From NCBI GenBank assembly GCA_963532425.1, contig CAUSKK010000010.1, positions 1 to 64,000 of the forward strand: a DNA stretch of 64,000 nt, given 5' to 3'. The first letter of the stretch is position 1. The number at the start of each line of letters is the position of its first letter. Position numbers and translations under genes: made by a program. The notes below the pieces were generated by a model. It did no database searches. It was not told where the DNA came from and was given only the letters and a program-made list of their open reading frames with translations. Shown here piece by piece: positions 17,405 through 24,147 of this stretch. The stretch is from CAUSKK01 sp963532425 (GTDB taxonomy: Bacteria; Pseudomonadota; Gammaproteobacteria; Cardiobacteriales; Cardiobacteriaceae).

Positions 17405-19096
17405 GTGCGCCTGCTCGTTCTGCTGTTGGCGCTGATGGGGTGGATTTATGGCCATCCGCCCCAGAAAAATCTTCCCACTCCCCCCGAGGCGCTGGTTTGT
17501 GAAACCGGCGCCTATCTGCTTGATTTTCCCTATCCCCAGGAACCCAACGGCCAGCGGCTGCAATGGCGGCTGCGCGACGACCACTGTCTGCCCACCGGCA
17601 GCGTCATCATGGCCAGCGACTACAGTCGCCGCGTCTACACCCTCGGCCAGGGCTACCGGCTACAGCTCAGCTTCAAGGCCCAATCGCGCTGGGCCACGGT
17701 GCGCGGTGCCGAAGCGCTTCCCGGGTTGGCCGGGCCCTTCTGGCTAGGTTGGCGCGCCGGGCTGGCCGAACTTATCGACCGTCGCTTCGCCCCGGAAAAT
17801 CGGCGGTGGCTGCGGGCCTTTCTCCTCGGCGACCGCAGCCAATTGCAGTACAGCGACCAGCTGGCCCTGCGCCAAACTGGCACCACCCATCTCATCGCCA
17901 TTTCCGGCTCCCATCTGGTGGTTTTTGCGACCCTGACCTATTTCCTGCTGATTCGACTGCTGGCACCGCTGCGCCAACGGCTGGGCTACTATCCGGAACC
18001 GCGCACCCTGGCCCTGGCCCTGACCACGCTGGTTTGTGCCCTCTATTCGCTGCTGACCGGGCTAGAACCGCCGGTGCTGCGGGCCTGGCTGATGATGTTT
18101 TTCTTCCTCTGCCACTGGTTCTGGCCGCTGCTGGGCTCCGGCCGCCAGGTGCTGCTGCTGACGGCCATTAGCCAGCTGCTGCTGTTTCCCGAGGATTTGT
18201 TCAGTGCCGCCAGCTGGCTCAGCTACACGGCAGTGCTGGCCTTGATGGTGGCCCAGCCCCGGCTGCGACGTTTCGGTCTGGCCGGCCAATATGTACTGCT
18301 ACAAATCTTTGTAACGCTGGTGATGCTGCCGCTGACCTGGGCCCTCTTCGGCGGCATCAGCCTCTGGGCTATTCCCGCCAATCTGGCGCTGATTGTCTGG
18401 ACGCCGCTGCTGCTCTACGGGGCGCTGCTGGCCCTGCTGCTGCCCCCGCTGGCGGGGCTGGTTGACTATCTGGCCGGCGACTACTTTTCCTTCATTCTCC
18501 GCCTGGGTGCCCTGGAAAACGGCTACTGGGAACCGGCCTGGCAACCCCATATCGGCGCTGGGCTCGCTCTGAGTTTGCTCCTGATTCTGGTCTTCTCCCG
18601 GCTGCCCCACAAAAAGACGCTGGCGGCGGGGCTGGCGCTGCTGAGCCTCTATTTTCTCTGGCCCAGCCGACAAACCGTGTGGACGGTGCCGCGCGCCTAC
18701 CCGCTGGCCCTGCTGCGGGTGGAGGAGCGCTTCTATGTGATTAACGGCGGCTCACGCCAGCCCTTCAGCTTCCGCGACGATTTTCGCCGCCATTTTCTGC
18801 CGCTGCTGCGTCAGCGCGGCGCCCGGCCGACGGCGGTGATTCTGACAAGCCGGAACTGGCGCGAACACAGCAGTTTGGTGAGTCTGCGCCGCCTCTATCC
18901 GGAGCTGGCGATTTATTCCCTGGTGCCATTGCCGGATGATTTTCCCTTTCCCTTCCAGTTCTGCCCGCCCTCGGCTTCGGGCCTGAAATTTATTCGCGAA
19001 GAAAATCAATGTGCTGTGGAAATTGGTCCCCATTACCTGTCGCCCCGGGGCCTGGAGCCAAAAAAATTATTTGACAGCCAGCGCCCCAATCCCTAG
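17405..19096 (+). CDS. ComEC/Rec2-family DNA uptake channel, degenerate C-terminus
   Basis: Inner-membrane channel for single-stranded DNA in natural transformation. The 563 residues contain a short N-terminal OB-like part with two Cys, the Competence domain with LLGDRSQL and TGTTHLIAISGSHL near 140-172, and about ten helices. The C-terminal metallo-beta-lactamase-like domain is reduced: where HxDxDHxGG is expected it reads TSRNWREHSSL, so the metal site is lost. The family is usually 700-800 residues. The start is a GTG 18 bp after nqrM, without a strong RBS; an ATG at 17436 is possible. Confidence 0.8.
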   Translation: MRLLVLLLALMGWIYGHPPQKNLPTPPEALVCETGAYLLDFPYPQEPNGQRLQWRLRDDHCLPTGSVIMASDYSRRVYTLGQGYRLQLSFKAQSRWATVRGAEALPGLAGPFWLGWRAGLAELIDRRFAPENRRWLRAFLLGDRSQLQYSDQLALRQTGTTHLIAISGSHLVVFATLTYFLLIRLLAPLRQRLGYYPEPRTLALALTTLVCALYSLLTGLEPPVLRAWLMMFFFLCHWFWPLLGSGRQVLLLTAISQLLLFPEDLFSAASWLSYTAVLALMVAQPRLRRFGLAGQYVLLQIFVTLVMLPLTWALFGGISLWAIPANLALIVWTPLLLYGALLALLLPPLAGLVDYLAGDYFSFILRLGALENGYWEPAWQPHIGAGLALSLLLILVFSRLPHKKTLAAGLALLSLYFLWPSRQTVWTVPRAYPLALLRVEERFYVINGGSRQPFSFRDDFRRHFLPLLRQRGARPTAVILTSRNWREHSSLVSLRRLYPELAIYSLVPLPDDFPFPFQFCPPSASGLKFIREENQCAVEIGPHYLSPRGLEPKKLFDSQRPNP

Positions 19097-19099
19097 AAT
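19071..19099 (+). promoter_or_regulatory. Consensus sigma-70 promoter of the tRNA operon
   Basis: TTGACA at 19071-19076, a 17-bp spacer, then TAGAAT at 19094-19099. Transcription would start near 19106, 12 bp before tRNA-Pro. It overlaps the end of the ComEC-like gene. Confidence 0.85.
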
Positions 19100-19117
19100 G
19101 TGTCGCTTCAATGCATA

Positions 19118-19194
19118 CGGAGTATAGCGCAGTCTGGTAGCGCATTTGGTTTGGGACCAAAGGGTCGGGGGTTCGAATCCCTCTACTCCGACCA
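19118..19194 (+). tRNA. tRNA-Pro (TGG)
   Basis: 77 nt with encoded CCA. Acceptor CGGAGTA pairs with TACTCCG; the anticodon loop TTTGGGA gives TGG between TTTGG and CCAAA; T-loop GTTCGAATC. First gene of a three-tRNA operon. Confidence 0.96.
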
Positions 19195-19204
19195 CTTTTT
19201 ATAA

Positions 19205-19281
19205 GTGCCCGTAGCTCAACTGGATAGAGCAACGGCCTTCTAAGCCGTAGGTTACAGGTTCGAACCCTGTCGGGTGCGCCA
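19205..19281 (+). tRNA. tRNA-Arg (TCT)
   Basis: 77 nt with encoded CCA. The acceptor stem GTGCCCG/CGGGTGC includes two G-T wobbles; the anticodon loop CTTCTAA gives TCT between ACGGC and GCCGT; T-loop GTTCGAACC. Confidence 0.95.
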
Positions 19282-19304
19282 CTTGCCATTGAAGCAGCAT
19301 CTAT

Positions 19305-19382
19305 GGTGGATATAGTTCAGTTGGTTAGAACGCTGGATTGTGATTCCGGAGGTCGTGGGTTCGAGTCCCATTATCCACCCCA
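19305..19382 (+). tRNA. tRNA-His (GTG)
   Basis: 78 nt counting the extra G at position -1, which faces C73 as required for histidyl-tRNA synthetase. Acceptor GTGGATA pairs with TATCCAC; anticodon GTG in ATTGTGATT; encoded CCA. Confidence 0.95.
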
Positions 19383-19401
19383 GTTCCCTTGAAAATATCT
19401 T

Positions 19402-19425
19402 AGGCGCGTTTAGCGCTTTTTTTAT
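19402..19425 (+). terminator. Terminator of the tRNA operon
   Basis: A short GC-rich hairpin (GCGC, loop, GCGC) followed by seven T, 20 bp after tRNA-His and just before the end of the convergent prmC gene. Confidence 0.7.
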
Positions 19426-19430
19426 GCCCG

Positions 19431-20252
19431 CTATCCGGGCCAGCACCCCCCACTCACCCGCTCCCGCCCGGCCCGGTCGCGCCGCGTTTCCACCCGCTCC
19501 CAGCCCCGACTTTCCAGCCGGTGGCGCACCGCCGCCCCCTGTTCAAAACCATGTTCCAGCAGCAGCCAGCCGCCGGGACGCAGTACCGCCGGGGCCGTGT
19601 CCACAATCGCCCACAAATCGGCAAAACCCTGTTCTTCAGCTACCAGCGCCGAACGCGGTTCATGGCGCAGGGCCGGCAGATGCTCGTCCGCCGGGTCGAT
19701 GTAGGGCGGATTGCTGACAATCAGGTCGGCCGCCCGGCCCGCCAGCCCGTCCAGCCAGGAATTTTGAAGAAAACGCACATTATCGAGGCCCAGCGTCCGG
19801 GCGTTTTCCTCGGCCACGGCCAGGGCCGCCGCGCTGTTATCGATGGCCAGCAGCCGGACCCGGGGCCGATGGCGGGCCAGGGCCAGGGCGATGGCGCCGG
19901 AGCCGGTGCCCAGGTCGATGACATCGGCGGCCCGGTCCACGGGCAGCCGTTCCAGCGCCGCTTCCACCAGAACTTCCGTGTCCGGCCGGGGAATCAGCGT
20001 CGCCGGACTGATCTTCAAACTGAAATCGAAAAATTCCCAGTGGCCGAGCACATAGGCCAGCGGTTCGCCACCTTCCAGCCGCCGCAAATTCGCCTCCAAC
20101 GTCGCCAGCGCCGCCGGGGGCAGCGCTTCGCCGTGGCCATACTGCTGGGCCCGACTCAGGCCGGTGGCCTGGCTAATCAACAGCCGCAATTCCAGCGGCA
20201 ACAGCTCCGGGCAGCGCCGCCGGGCCGCCGCCAACCATTCCTCAAGGGTCAT
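19431..20252 (-). CDS. prmC: Peptide chain release factor N5-glutamine methyltransferase PrmC
   Basis: Methylates the GGQ glutamine of RF1 and RF2 using SAM. The 273 residues have an N-terminal helical domain, RPDTEVLVE near 89, the SAM motif DLGTGSGAIAL near 113, and the catalytic NPPY at 181-184. The ATG at 20252 has AGGAGG upstream; the longer frame to 20645 runs antisense to the nuclease gene and is rejected. prfA is not adjacent. It is divergent from the Mrr-type gene. Confidence 0.95.
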   Translation of the reverse strand: MTLEEWLAAARRRCPELLPLELRLLISQATGLSRAQQYGHGEALPPAALATLEANLRRLEGGEPLAYVLGHWEFFDFSLKISPATLIPRPDTEVLVEAALERLPVDRAADVIDLGTGSGAIALALARHRPRVRLLAIDNSAAALAVAEENARTLGLDNVRFLQNSWLDGLAGRAADLIVSNPPYIDPADEHLPALRHEPRSALVAEEQGFADLWAIVDTAPAVLRPGGWLLLEHGFEQGAAVRHRLESRGWERVETRRDRAGRERVSGGCWPG

Positions 20253-20326
20253 TAAAAATCCTCCTACCGGGCCAACCACCGGCCCGGGCACCGCATAAAA
20301 TAGCTGGCTTTTTTGCCGGGGGAAAC

Positions 20327-21073
20327 ATGGCCCACTCATCTGAACACCACGATTTATTGCTGGCCCTGCTGGCCCAGCTCCGCGACGGCCGCCCCCGCCG
20401 CCGGGCTGACCTGACCACCGCCCTGGGCAGCGCCGAGGGCCTCGAGGGCGCCCTGGCCAGCCTGCGCAGCCTCGGCCTGCTCCACTCGCCCCAGCGCGGC
20501 CTCTACCAACTGCACCTCGCCCCGGCCGAAGCGCTCCCCCCGGCCCGGGAAAATCGCAGCCCGCGCGAACAGCTGGAGAGCGCCTATCGCTTCGTCCGCG
20601 ACAGCAGCTACAGCGAAATCCTCGACAGCATCGACCGCATCTCACCCTATGCCTTTGAACGGCTGGTGGTGCAGCTGCTGCAGCTGATGGGCTATGGCCG
20701 CGGCCGGGTGAGCCAGCGTTCCCGCGACGGCGGCATCGACGGCGAAATTCGCGGCGACGTGCTTGGCTTTGAGCGCATCTATCTGCAGGCCAAACGCTAC
20801 GACCGCCGCGCCACCATCGGCCGGCCCGACGTGCAGGCCTTCGTCGGCGCCCTGTCGGCCACCAATATGAAGAAGGGCGTTTTCATCAGCACCGCCAATT
20901 TCAGCCGCGAGGCCCGGGACTACGCCCAGAACCTGCAGAGCCACGCCCTGGTGCTCATCAACGGCCTGCAGCTGGCCGAATATATCTACGATTACAACCT
21001 GGGCATGCAGCCGGAACGGCAGCTGGCCCTGAAACGCCTGGACAGCGACTATTGGGCCGGATTGGAAGACTAG
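20327..21073 (+). CDS. mrr: Mrr-type restriction endonuclease
   Basis: Type IV-like nuclease that would cut methylated foreign DNA. The 248 residues start with a winged-helix-like part (about 8-65), a linker with a variant palindrome (EAL), then the Mrr catalytic domain: FERLVVQLLQLMGYG, Asp138 in RDGGIDGE and QAK at 154-156, the D...QxK nuclease core, followed by GRPDVQAFVGAL. It is somewhat shorter than E. coli Mrr. No methyltransferase lies beside it. It could instead be an accessory nuclease of unknown target. Confidence 0.85.
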   Translation: MAHSSEHHDLLLALLAQLRDGRPRRRADLTTALGSAEGLEGALASLRSLGLLHSPQRGLYQLHLAPAEALPPARENRSPREQLESAYRFVRDSSYSEILDSIDRISPYAFERLVVQLLQLMGYGRGRVSQRSRDGGIDGEIRGDVLGFERIYLQAKRYDRRATIGRPDVQAFVGALSATNMKKGVFISTANFSREARDYAQNLQSHALVLINGLQLAEYIYDYNLGMQPERQLALKRLDSDYWAGLED

Positions 21074-21128
21074 GCTCTTTCTGGAACAATAGGCAGCCTT
21101 CCGGCCCCGGCCCATTTTTGAAATTTCT

Positions 21129-22562
21129 ATGACCGTATCATCCAACCCTAACCCGTCCGGCTATCTGGCCGACGACCCTAGTTTTCCGGCGCTGCTGATT
21201 GTCGGCGCCCTCTTCATCGGGGGCTTCTTCGGCTATCTCAATGACACCCTACTCAATGTGGCCCTGCCCACCTTTATGGCCGCATTCCACCTCAACGAAA
21301 CCCAGGCCCAGTGGCTGACCTCCGGCTTCCTGCTGGTCATGGGCGCCTTTACGCCGATTACCGCCAGCCTGATTCAGTGGTTTACGACCCGCACCATGGC
21401 CCTGCTCACCTTCGGCAACTTTGCCCTCGGCACGCTCATCTGCCTGCTGGCCCCGAATTTCGGCGTGCTGCTGCTCGGCCGCTTCTTCCAGGCCCTGTCG
21501 GCGGCCATCACCGTGCCCCTGCTGATGAACACCATCTTCGCCCTCTACCCGCCGGAGCGGCGCGGCACCTACATGGGGCTGGTAACCATGGCCTTCACCG
21601 TCGCCCCGGCCATCGGCCCGACCCTGTCCGGCTTTATCATTCAGTACGCCCACTGGCGCGGCCTGTTCCTGCTGCCGCTGCTGTTTATCCTGCTGGTGCT
21701 GGCCCTGATTTATCGCCATCTGCACGTCAATGTGATGACCATTACCAAACCGAAAATCGACCTGCCCTCGGCCCTGCTCTCCATCTTTGGCTTCGGCAGC
21801 CTGGTTCTCGCCGTCAGCCAGTTCCAGATGCTGGGCCCGGCCAAAACCCTGGGCCTGCTGCTGCTGGCCGGCCTGCTGATTACGGCCTTTATTCGCCGCC
21901 AGCTGCGTCTGGAAACGCCGCTGCTGAACCTGCGCACCCTGGCCGTGGCCCAGTACCGCTACAGCGTCATCATGCTCGGCCTGGCCTTCTTCCTCTTCAT
22001 GGGCCTGGAACTGCTACTGCCGCTCTACGGCCGCAAAATCCGCCTGCTGGCACCGGTGGTGATGGGCCTGGTGCTGCTGCCGGCCAGCCTTGGCGAAGCG
22101 CTGCTGGCACCGCTGCTGGGCCGCCTGCTCGACCGCCACGGCGGCAAGCTCATTCTGCGCGGCGGTGCCTATCTGCTGCTGTTCAATGGGGTGCTGCTGC
22201 TGCTCCTCACCAAGATGACCACGGCGCCGGTGCTGATTGCCCTGGTGTTTGCCGGCTTTGCCGTCGGCGTCAGCTGCGTTATCACCGGCGAAACCCACGG
22301 CCTCAACGCCCTGCCCCCGACACAGACCCCCCACGGCACCGCCATCATCACCACGGTTAATCCGCTGGCCGGCGCCCTGGGGGCGGCCTTTTTCACCGGC
22401 CTGATGCATCTGGGCGAACGCTGGAGTTCGGCCCCGGACGAAGCCGCCCGCATGCTGGACGGCGTCCATCTGGCCCTGAGCCTGACCGTGGGCTTCAGCC
22501 TGCTGATTTTTTACGTGTCCCGCCACATTGAGCGGGTGGAAATCAAGGGCCGCGCCCACTAG
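21129..22562 (+). CDS. MFS drug exporter, DHA2 (EmrB/QacA-like) family
   Basis: A 477-residue inner-membrane transporter with about 14 helices, expected to export toxic compounds with the proton gradient. Seen: the motif LNVALPTFMAAFHLNETQAQWLTSGFLL of helices 1-2 in two parts, an Arg-rich loop after helix 4 (LYPPERRGTYMG) and a motif-C-like AFTVAPAIGPTLSGF. No periplasmic adaptor (EmrA) gene is adjacent, so it may act alone. The substrate is unknown. It precedes the YhcH gene by 22 bp and probably forms an operon with it. Confidence 0.85.
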   Translation: MTVSSNPNPSGYLADDPSFPALLIVGALFIGGFFGYLNDTLLNVALPTFMAAFHLNETQAQWLTSGFLLVMGAFTPITASLIQWFTTRTMALLTFGNFALGTLICLLAPNFGVLLLGRFFQALSAAITVPLLMNTIFALYPPERRGTYMGLVTMAFTVAPAIGPTLSGFIIQYAHWRGLFLLPLLFILLVLALIYRHLHVNVMTITKPKIDLPSALLSIFGFGSLVLAVSQFQMLGPAKTLGLLLLAGLLITAFIRRQLRLETPLLNLRTLAVAQYRYSVIMLGLAFFLFMGLELLLPLYGRKIRLLAPVVMGLVLLPASLGEALLAPLLGRLLDRHGGKLILRGGAYLLLFNGVLLLLLTKMTTAPVLIALVFAGFAVGVSCVITGETHGLNALPPTQTPHGTAIITTVNPLAGALGAAFFTGLMHLGERWSSAPDEAARMLDGVHLALSLTVGFSLLIFYVSRHIERVEIKGRAH

Positions 22563-22584
22563 CGGCCCCTAACTGGAGAACATT

Positions 22585-23046
22585 ATGTTGCTTGACTCAC
22601 TACACAGCGCCCACCGCCACGCCTACCCGCCATTCATCGAGGAGGCCCTGGACTGGCTGCGGGCCCAGGACCTCGACCGGCTGGCCCCGGGCCGTCTGGC
22701 CATCGACGGCGACCGGCTCTTCGCCACGGTGCTGGAATTGGAAACCCAGCCGGCGCCGCTGCTGCGCCCCGAGGCCCACCGCCGCTATTTCGACCTGCAC
22801 TATCTGCACGCCGGCACGGAAATCATCGGCTGGGCCCCGGCCGACGCCCGCCATCCCGAGGCCGGCCCCTACGACCCGGAACGGGACGTCATCTTCTACC
22901 ACAGCGCCCGGGGGGAAAATTTCCTGACGGTGCGGGCGGGGCAAATCTTTGGCTTCGCCCCGGGCGAGCTACACCGCTCGGCCCTGCTGCTCACCACCCC
23001 GGAACCCATCAAGCGCGTGGTCATCAAAATCCTGCACGAGGATTAG
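22585..23046 (+). CDS. YhcH/YjgK/YiaL family protein (DUF386)
   Basis: A 153-residue cupin-type protein. Relatives in E. coli sit in sugar-acid and sialic-acid operons, and the family includes the EbgC beta-subunit. Seen: HRRYFDLHYLHAGTEIIGWAP near 68-88 and the C-terminal FAPGELHRSALLL, with histidines placed for the cupin metal site. TGGAGAA precedes the ATG. Its sugar substrate cannot be told from context, since no sialate or sugar genes are nearby. Its last 96 bp are repeated just downstream. Confidence 0.85.
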   Translation: MLLDSLHSAHRHAYPPFIEEALDWLRAQDLDRLAPGRLAIDGDRLFATVLELETQPAPLLRPEAHRRYFDLHYLHAGTEIIGWAPADARHPEAGPYDPERDVIFYHSARGENFLTVRAGQIFGFAPGELHRSALLLTTPEPIKRVVIKILHED

Positions 23047-23086
23047 CCGGTGCTCGCCGCTGGTCCGGCCCGGGGCCGGCCCGGTT

Positions 23087-23182
23087 GGCTTCGCCCCGGG
23101 CGAGCTGCACCGCTCGGCCCTGCTGCTCACCACCCCGGAACCCATCAAGCGCATAGTCATCAAAATCCTGCACGACGACTAA
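23087..23182 (+). repeat. Displaced copy of the YhcH-gene 3-prime end
   Basis: A 96-bp segment ending in its own stop repeats bases 22951-23046, 136 bp further on. It encodes the same peptide from GFAPGELHRS to the end except Val to Ile and Glu to Asp, and its stop is TAA instead of TAG. The changes are silent or conservative, as between orthologous alleles. Confidence 0.93.
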
Positions 23183-23189
23183 CAACCCC

Positions 23190-23212
23190 AAGCCCCAACC
23201 CGGGGCTTTTTC
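23190..23212 (+). terminator. Terminator after the YhcH gene and its copy
   Basis: AGCCCC, loop AACC, then CGGGGCT and a run of five T. It lies just beyond the duplicated 3-prime end. Confidence 0.75.
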
Positions 23213-23724
23213 ATTGCCACGAAGCGCTTCCCTATTTAGCTGAAGCGCTTCGTTCATTGCCGCCATCGATAATCTGGCAACCGCCCCCAACCCGAAGCGC
23301 TTCGTTTCCAGTAGTCTTCCGCTCCGAAGCGCTTCCCTTTGTCCGGCTTTAAATCCTGTCTCGGCTGATGGTCTTAAAGGCCGAAGCGCTCCCCCTCGGG
23401 CCGGGGCCGGCAGCGTTTAATCTCATTGCCGAACCGAAGCGCTTTGTTCCCAGTCGCCCATCAAAAGCTCGTCATAGCCAGCTGGCTTAGAGACGGAAGC
23501 GCTTCCTTCAGGCGGGGCACAGTGAGGTTAAGGCTCCCCTCGAACGAAGCCGGCGGTGGTGCTGGCCACTGCCGAACTGAAGCGCTTCCTCCCTAGCTCC
23601 AGCTCGAAGCGCTTTGTAAATAACAACAGTCCGACCCGGCGAAGCGCTTCCTGCCACCGAAGGTTTGGATAGATAAAAGGTCGGCGGGGGCCGGCCTTTT
23701 TTATTAGGGGGAGCGCTTCGTTTC
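23213..23724. repeat. Palindrome array between convergent genes
   Basis: No gene. Exact GAAGCGCTTC at about 23220, 23241, 23293, 23326, 23495, 23579 and 23640, with variants at 23382, 23436, 23606 and 23711. A GC-rich bidirectional terminator (GGTCGGC/GCCGGCC with flanking A and T runs) sits at 23676-23704. The array fills the gap between the YhcH gene and the convergent HTH gene. Confidence 0.85.
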
Positions 23725-24036
23725 TCACAGGCTCGCCAGGTGGGCGAGGGTTTGCGGCGACTGCGCCAGTATTTTTAGAAGCAGTACGGCCTGGGGATTG
23801 GGTTTGGTCTTGCCCTGCTCCCAGCTTTGGTAGGTGCGCAGGGAGATGTGCAGCCGGCGGGCAAACACCGCCGGCGAGAGCGCGAGGCCCTCACGGATGC
23901 GGCGGATTTCCGCCGGGCTGAGGGCTAGTGGCGCGGGCATGGCCACTTCGGTGATTTTTAGTGCGGCCCGCCCCTGCCGAAAATCCGCATAGGCGTTCAG
24001 GCCCTCCATGAGTTCAGTAAACAGCTCACGTTTCAT
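23725..24036 (-). CDS. HTH antitoxin-like regulator (HigA/NadS type), orphan
   Basis: A 103-residue protein with an N-terminal MKRELFTELMEGLNAY segment and a Cro/C1-type helix-turn-helix at about 40-90 (LSPAVFARRLHISLRTYQSWEQG, in two parts). This arrangement is typical of antitoxins of HigB/RelE-type toxins. The ATG overlaps the TGA of an upstream reading frame by 4 bp, as toxin and antitoxin genes often do. That frame is only about 28 sense codons long after a terminator, so no intact toxin is present. It may be an orphan or a decayed module. Confidence 0.7.
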   Translation of the reverse strand: MKRELFTELMEGLNAYADFRQGRAALKITEVAMPAPLALSPAEIRRIREGLALSPAVFARRLHISLRTYQSWEQGKTKPNPQAVLLLKILAQSPQTLAHLASL

Positions 24037-24119
24037 AGTTCTTCTCCCATTAGTTTTTCCAGCGATTGCATTTCCTTGCCATAGATGAAGCGCTTCCCCT
24101 CGGCTCGAAACGCTTCCAC
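24033..24119 (-). pseudogene. Possible remnant frame upstream of the antitoxin
   Basis: A frame opening at GTG (24117-24119) and ending in a TGA overlapping the antitoxin ATG encodes about 28 residues ending QSLEKLMGEEL. It contains an exact palindrome read as KRF. It could be the tail of a lost toxin gene or only a coupling leader; I cannot identify it from sequence alone. Confidence 0.3.
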
Positions 24120-24142
24120 AAAAAAGCCCCAGGGCTGGGGCT
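24119..24142 (-). terminator. Terminator of the large repeat protein gene
   Basis: On the minus strand GCCCCAG and CTGGGGC form a stem followed by six T, directly after the stop at 24148. Confidence 0.8.
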
Positions 24143-24147
24143 GGGTT

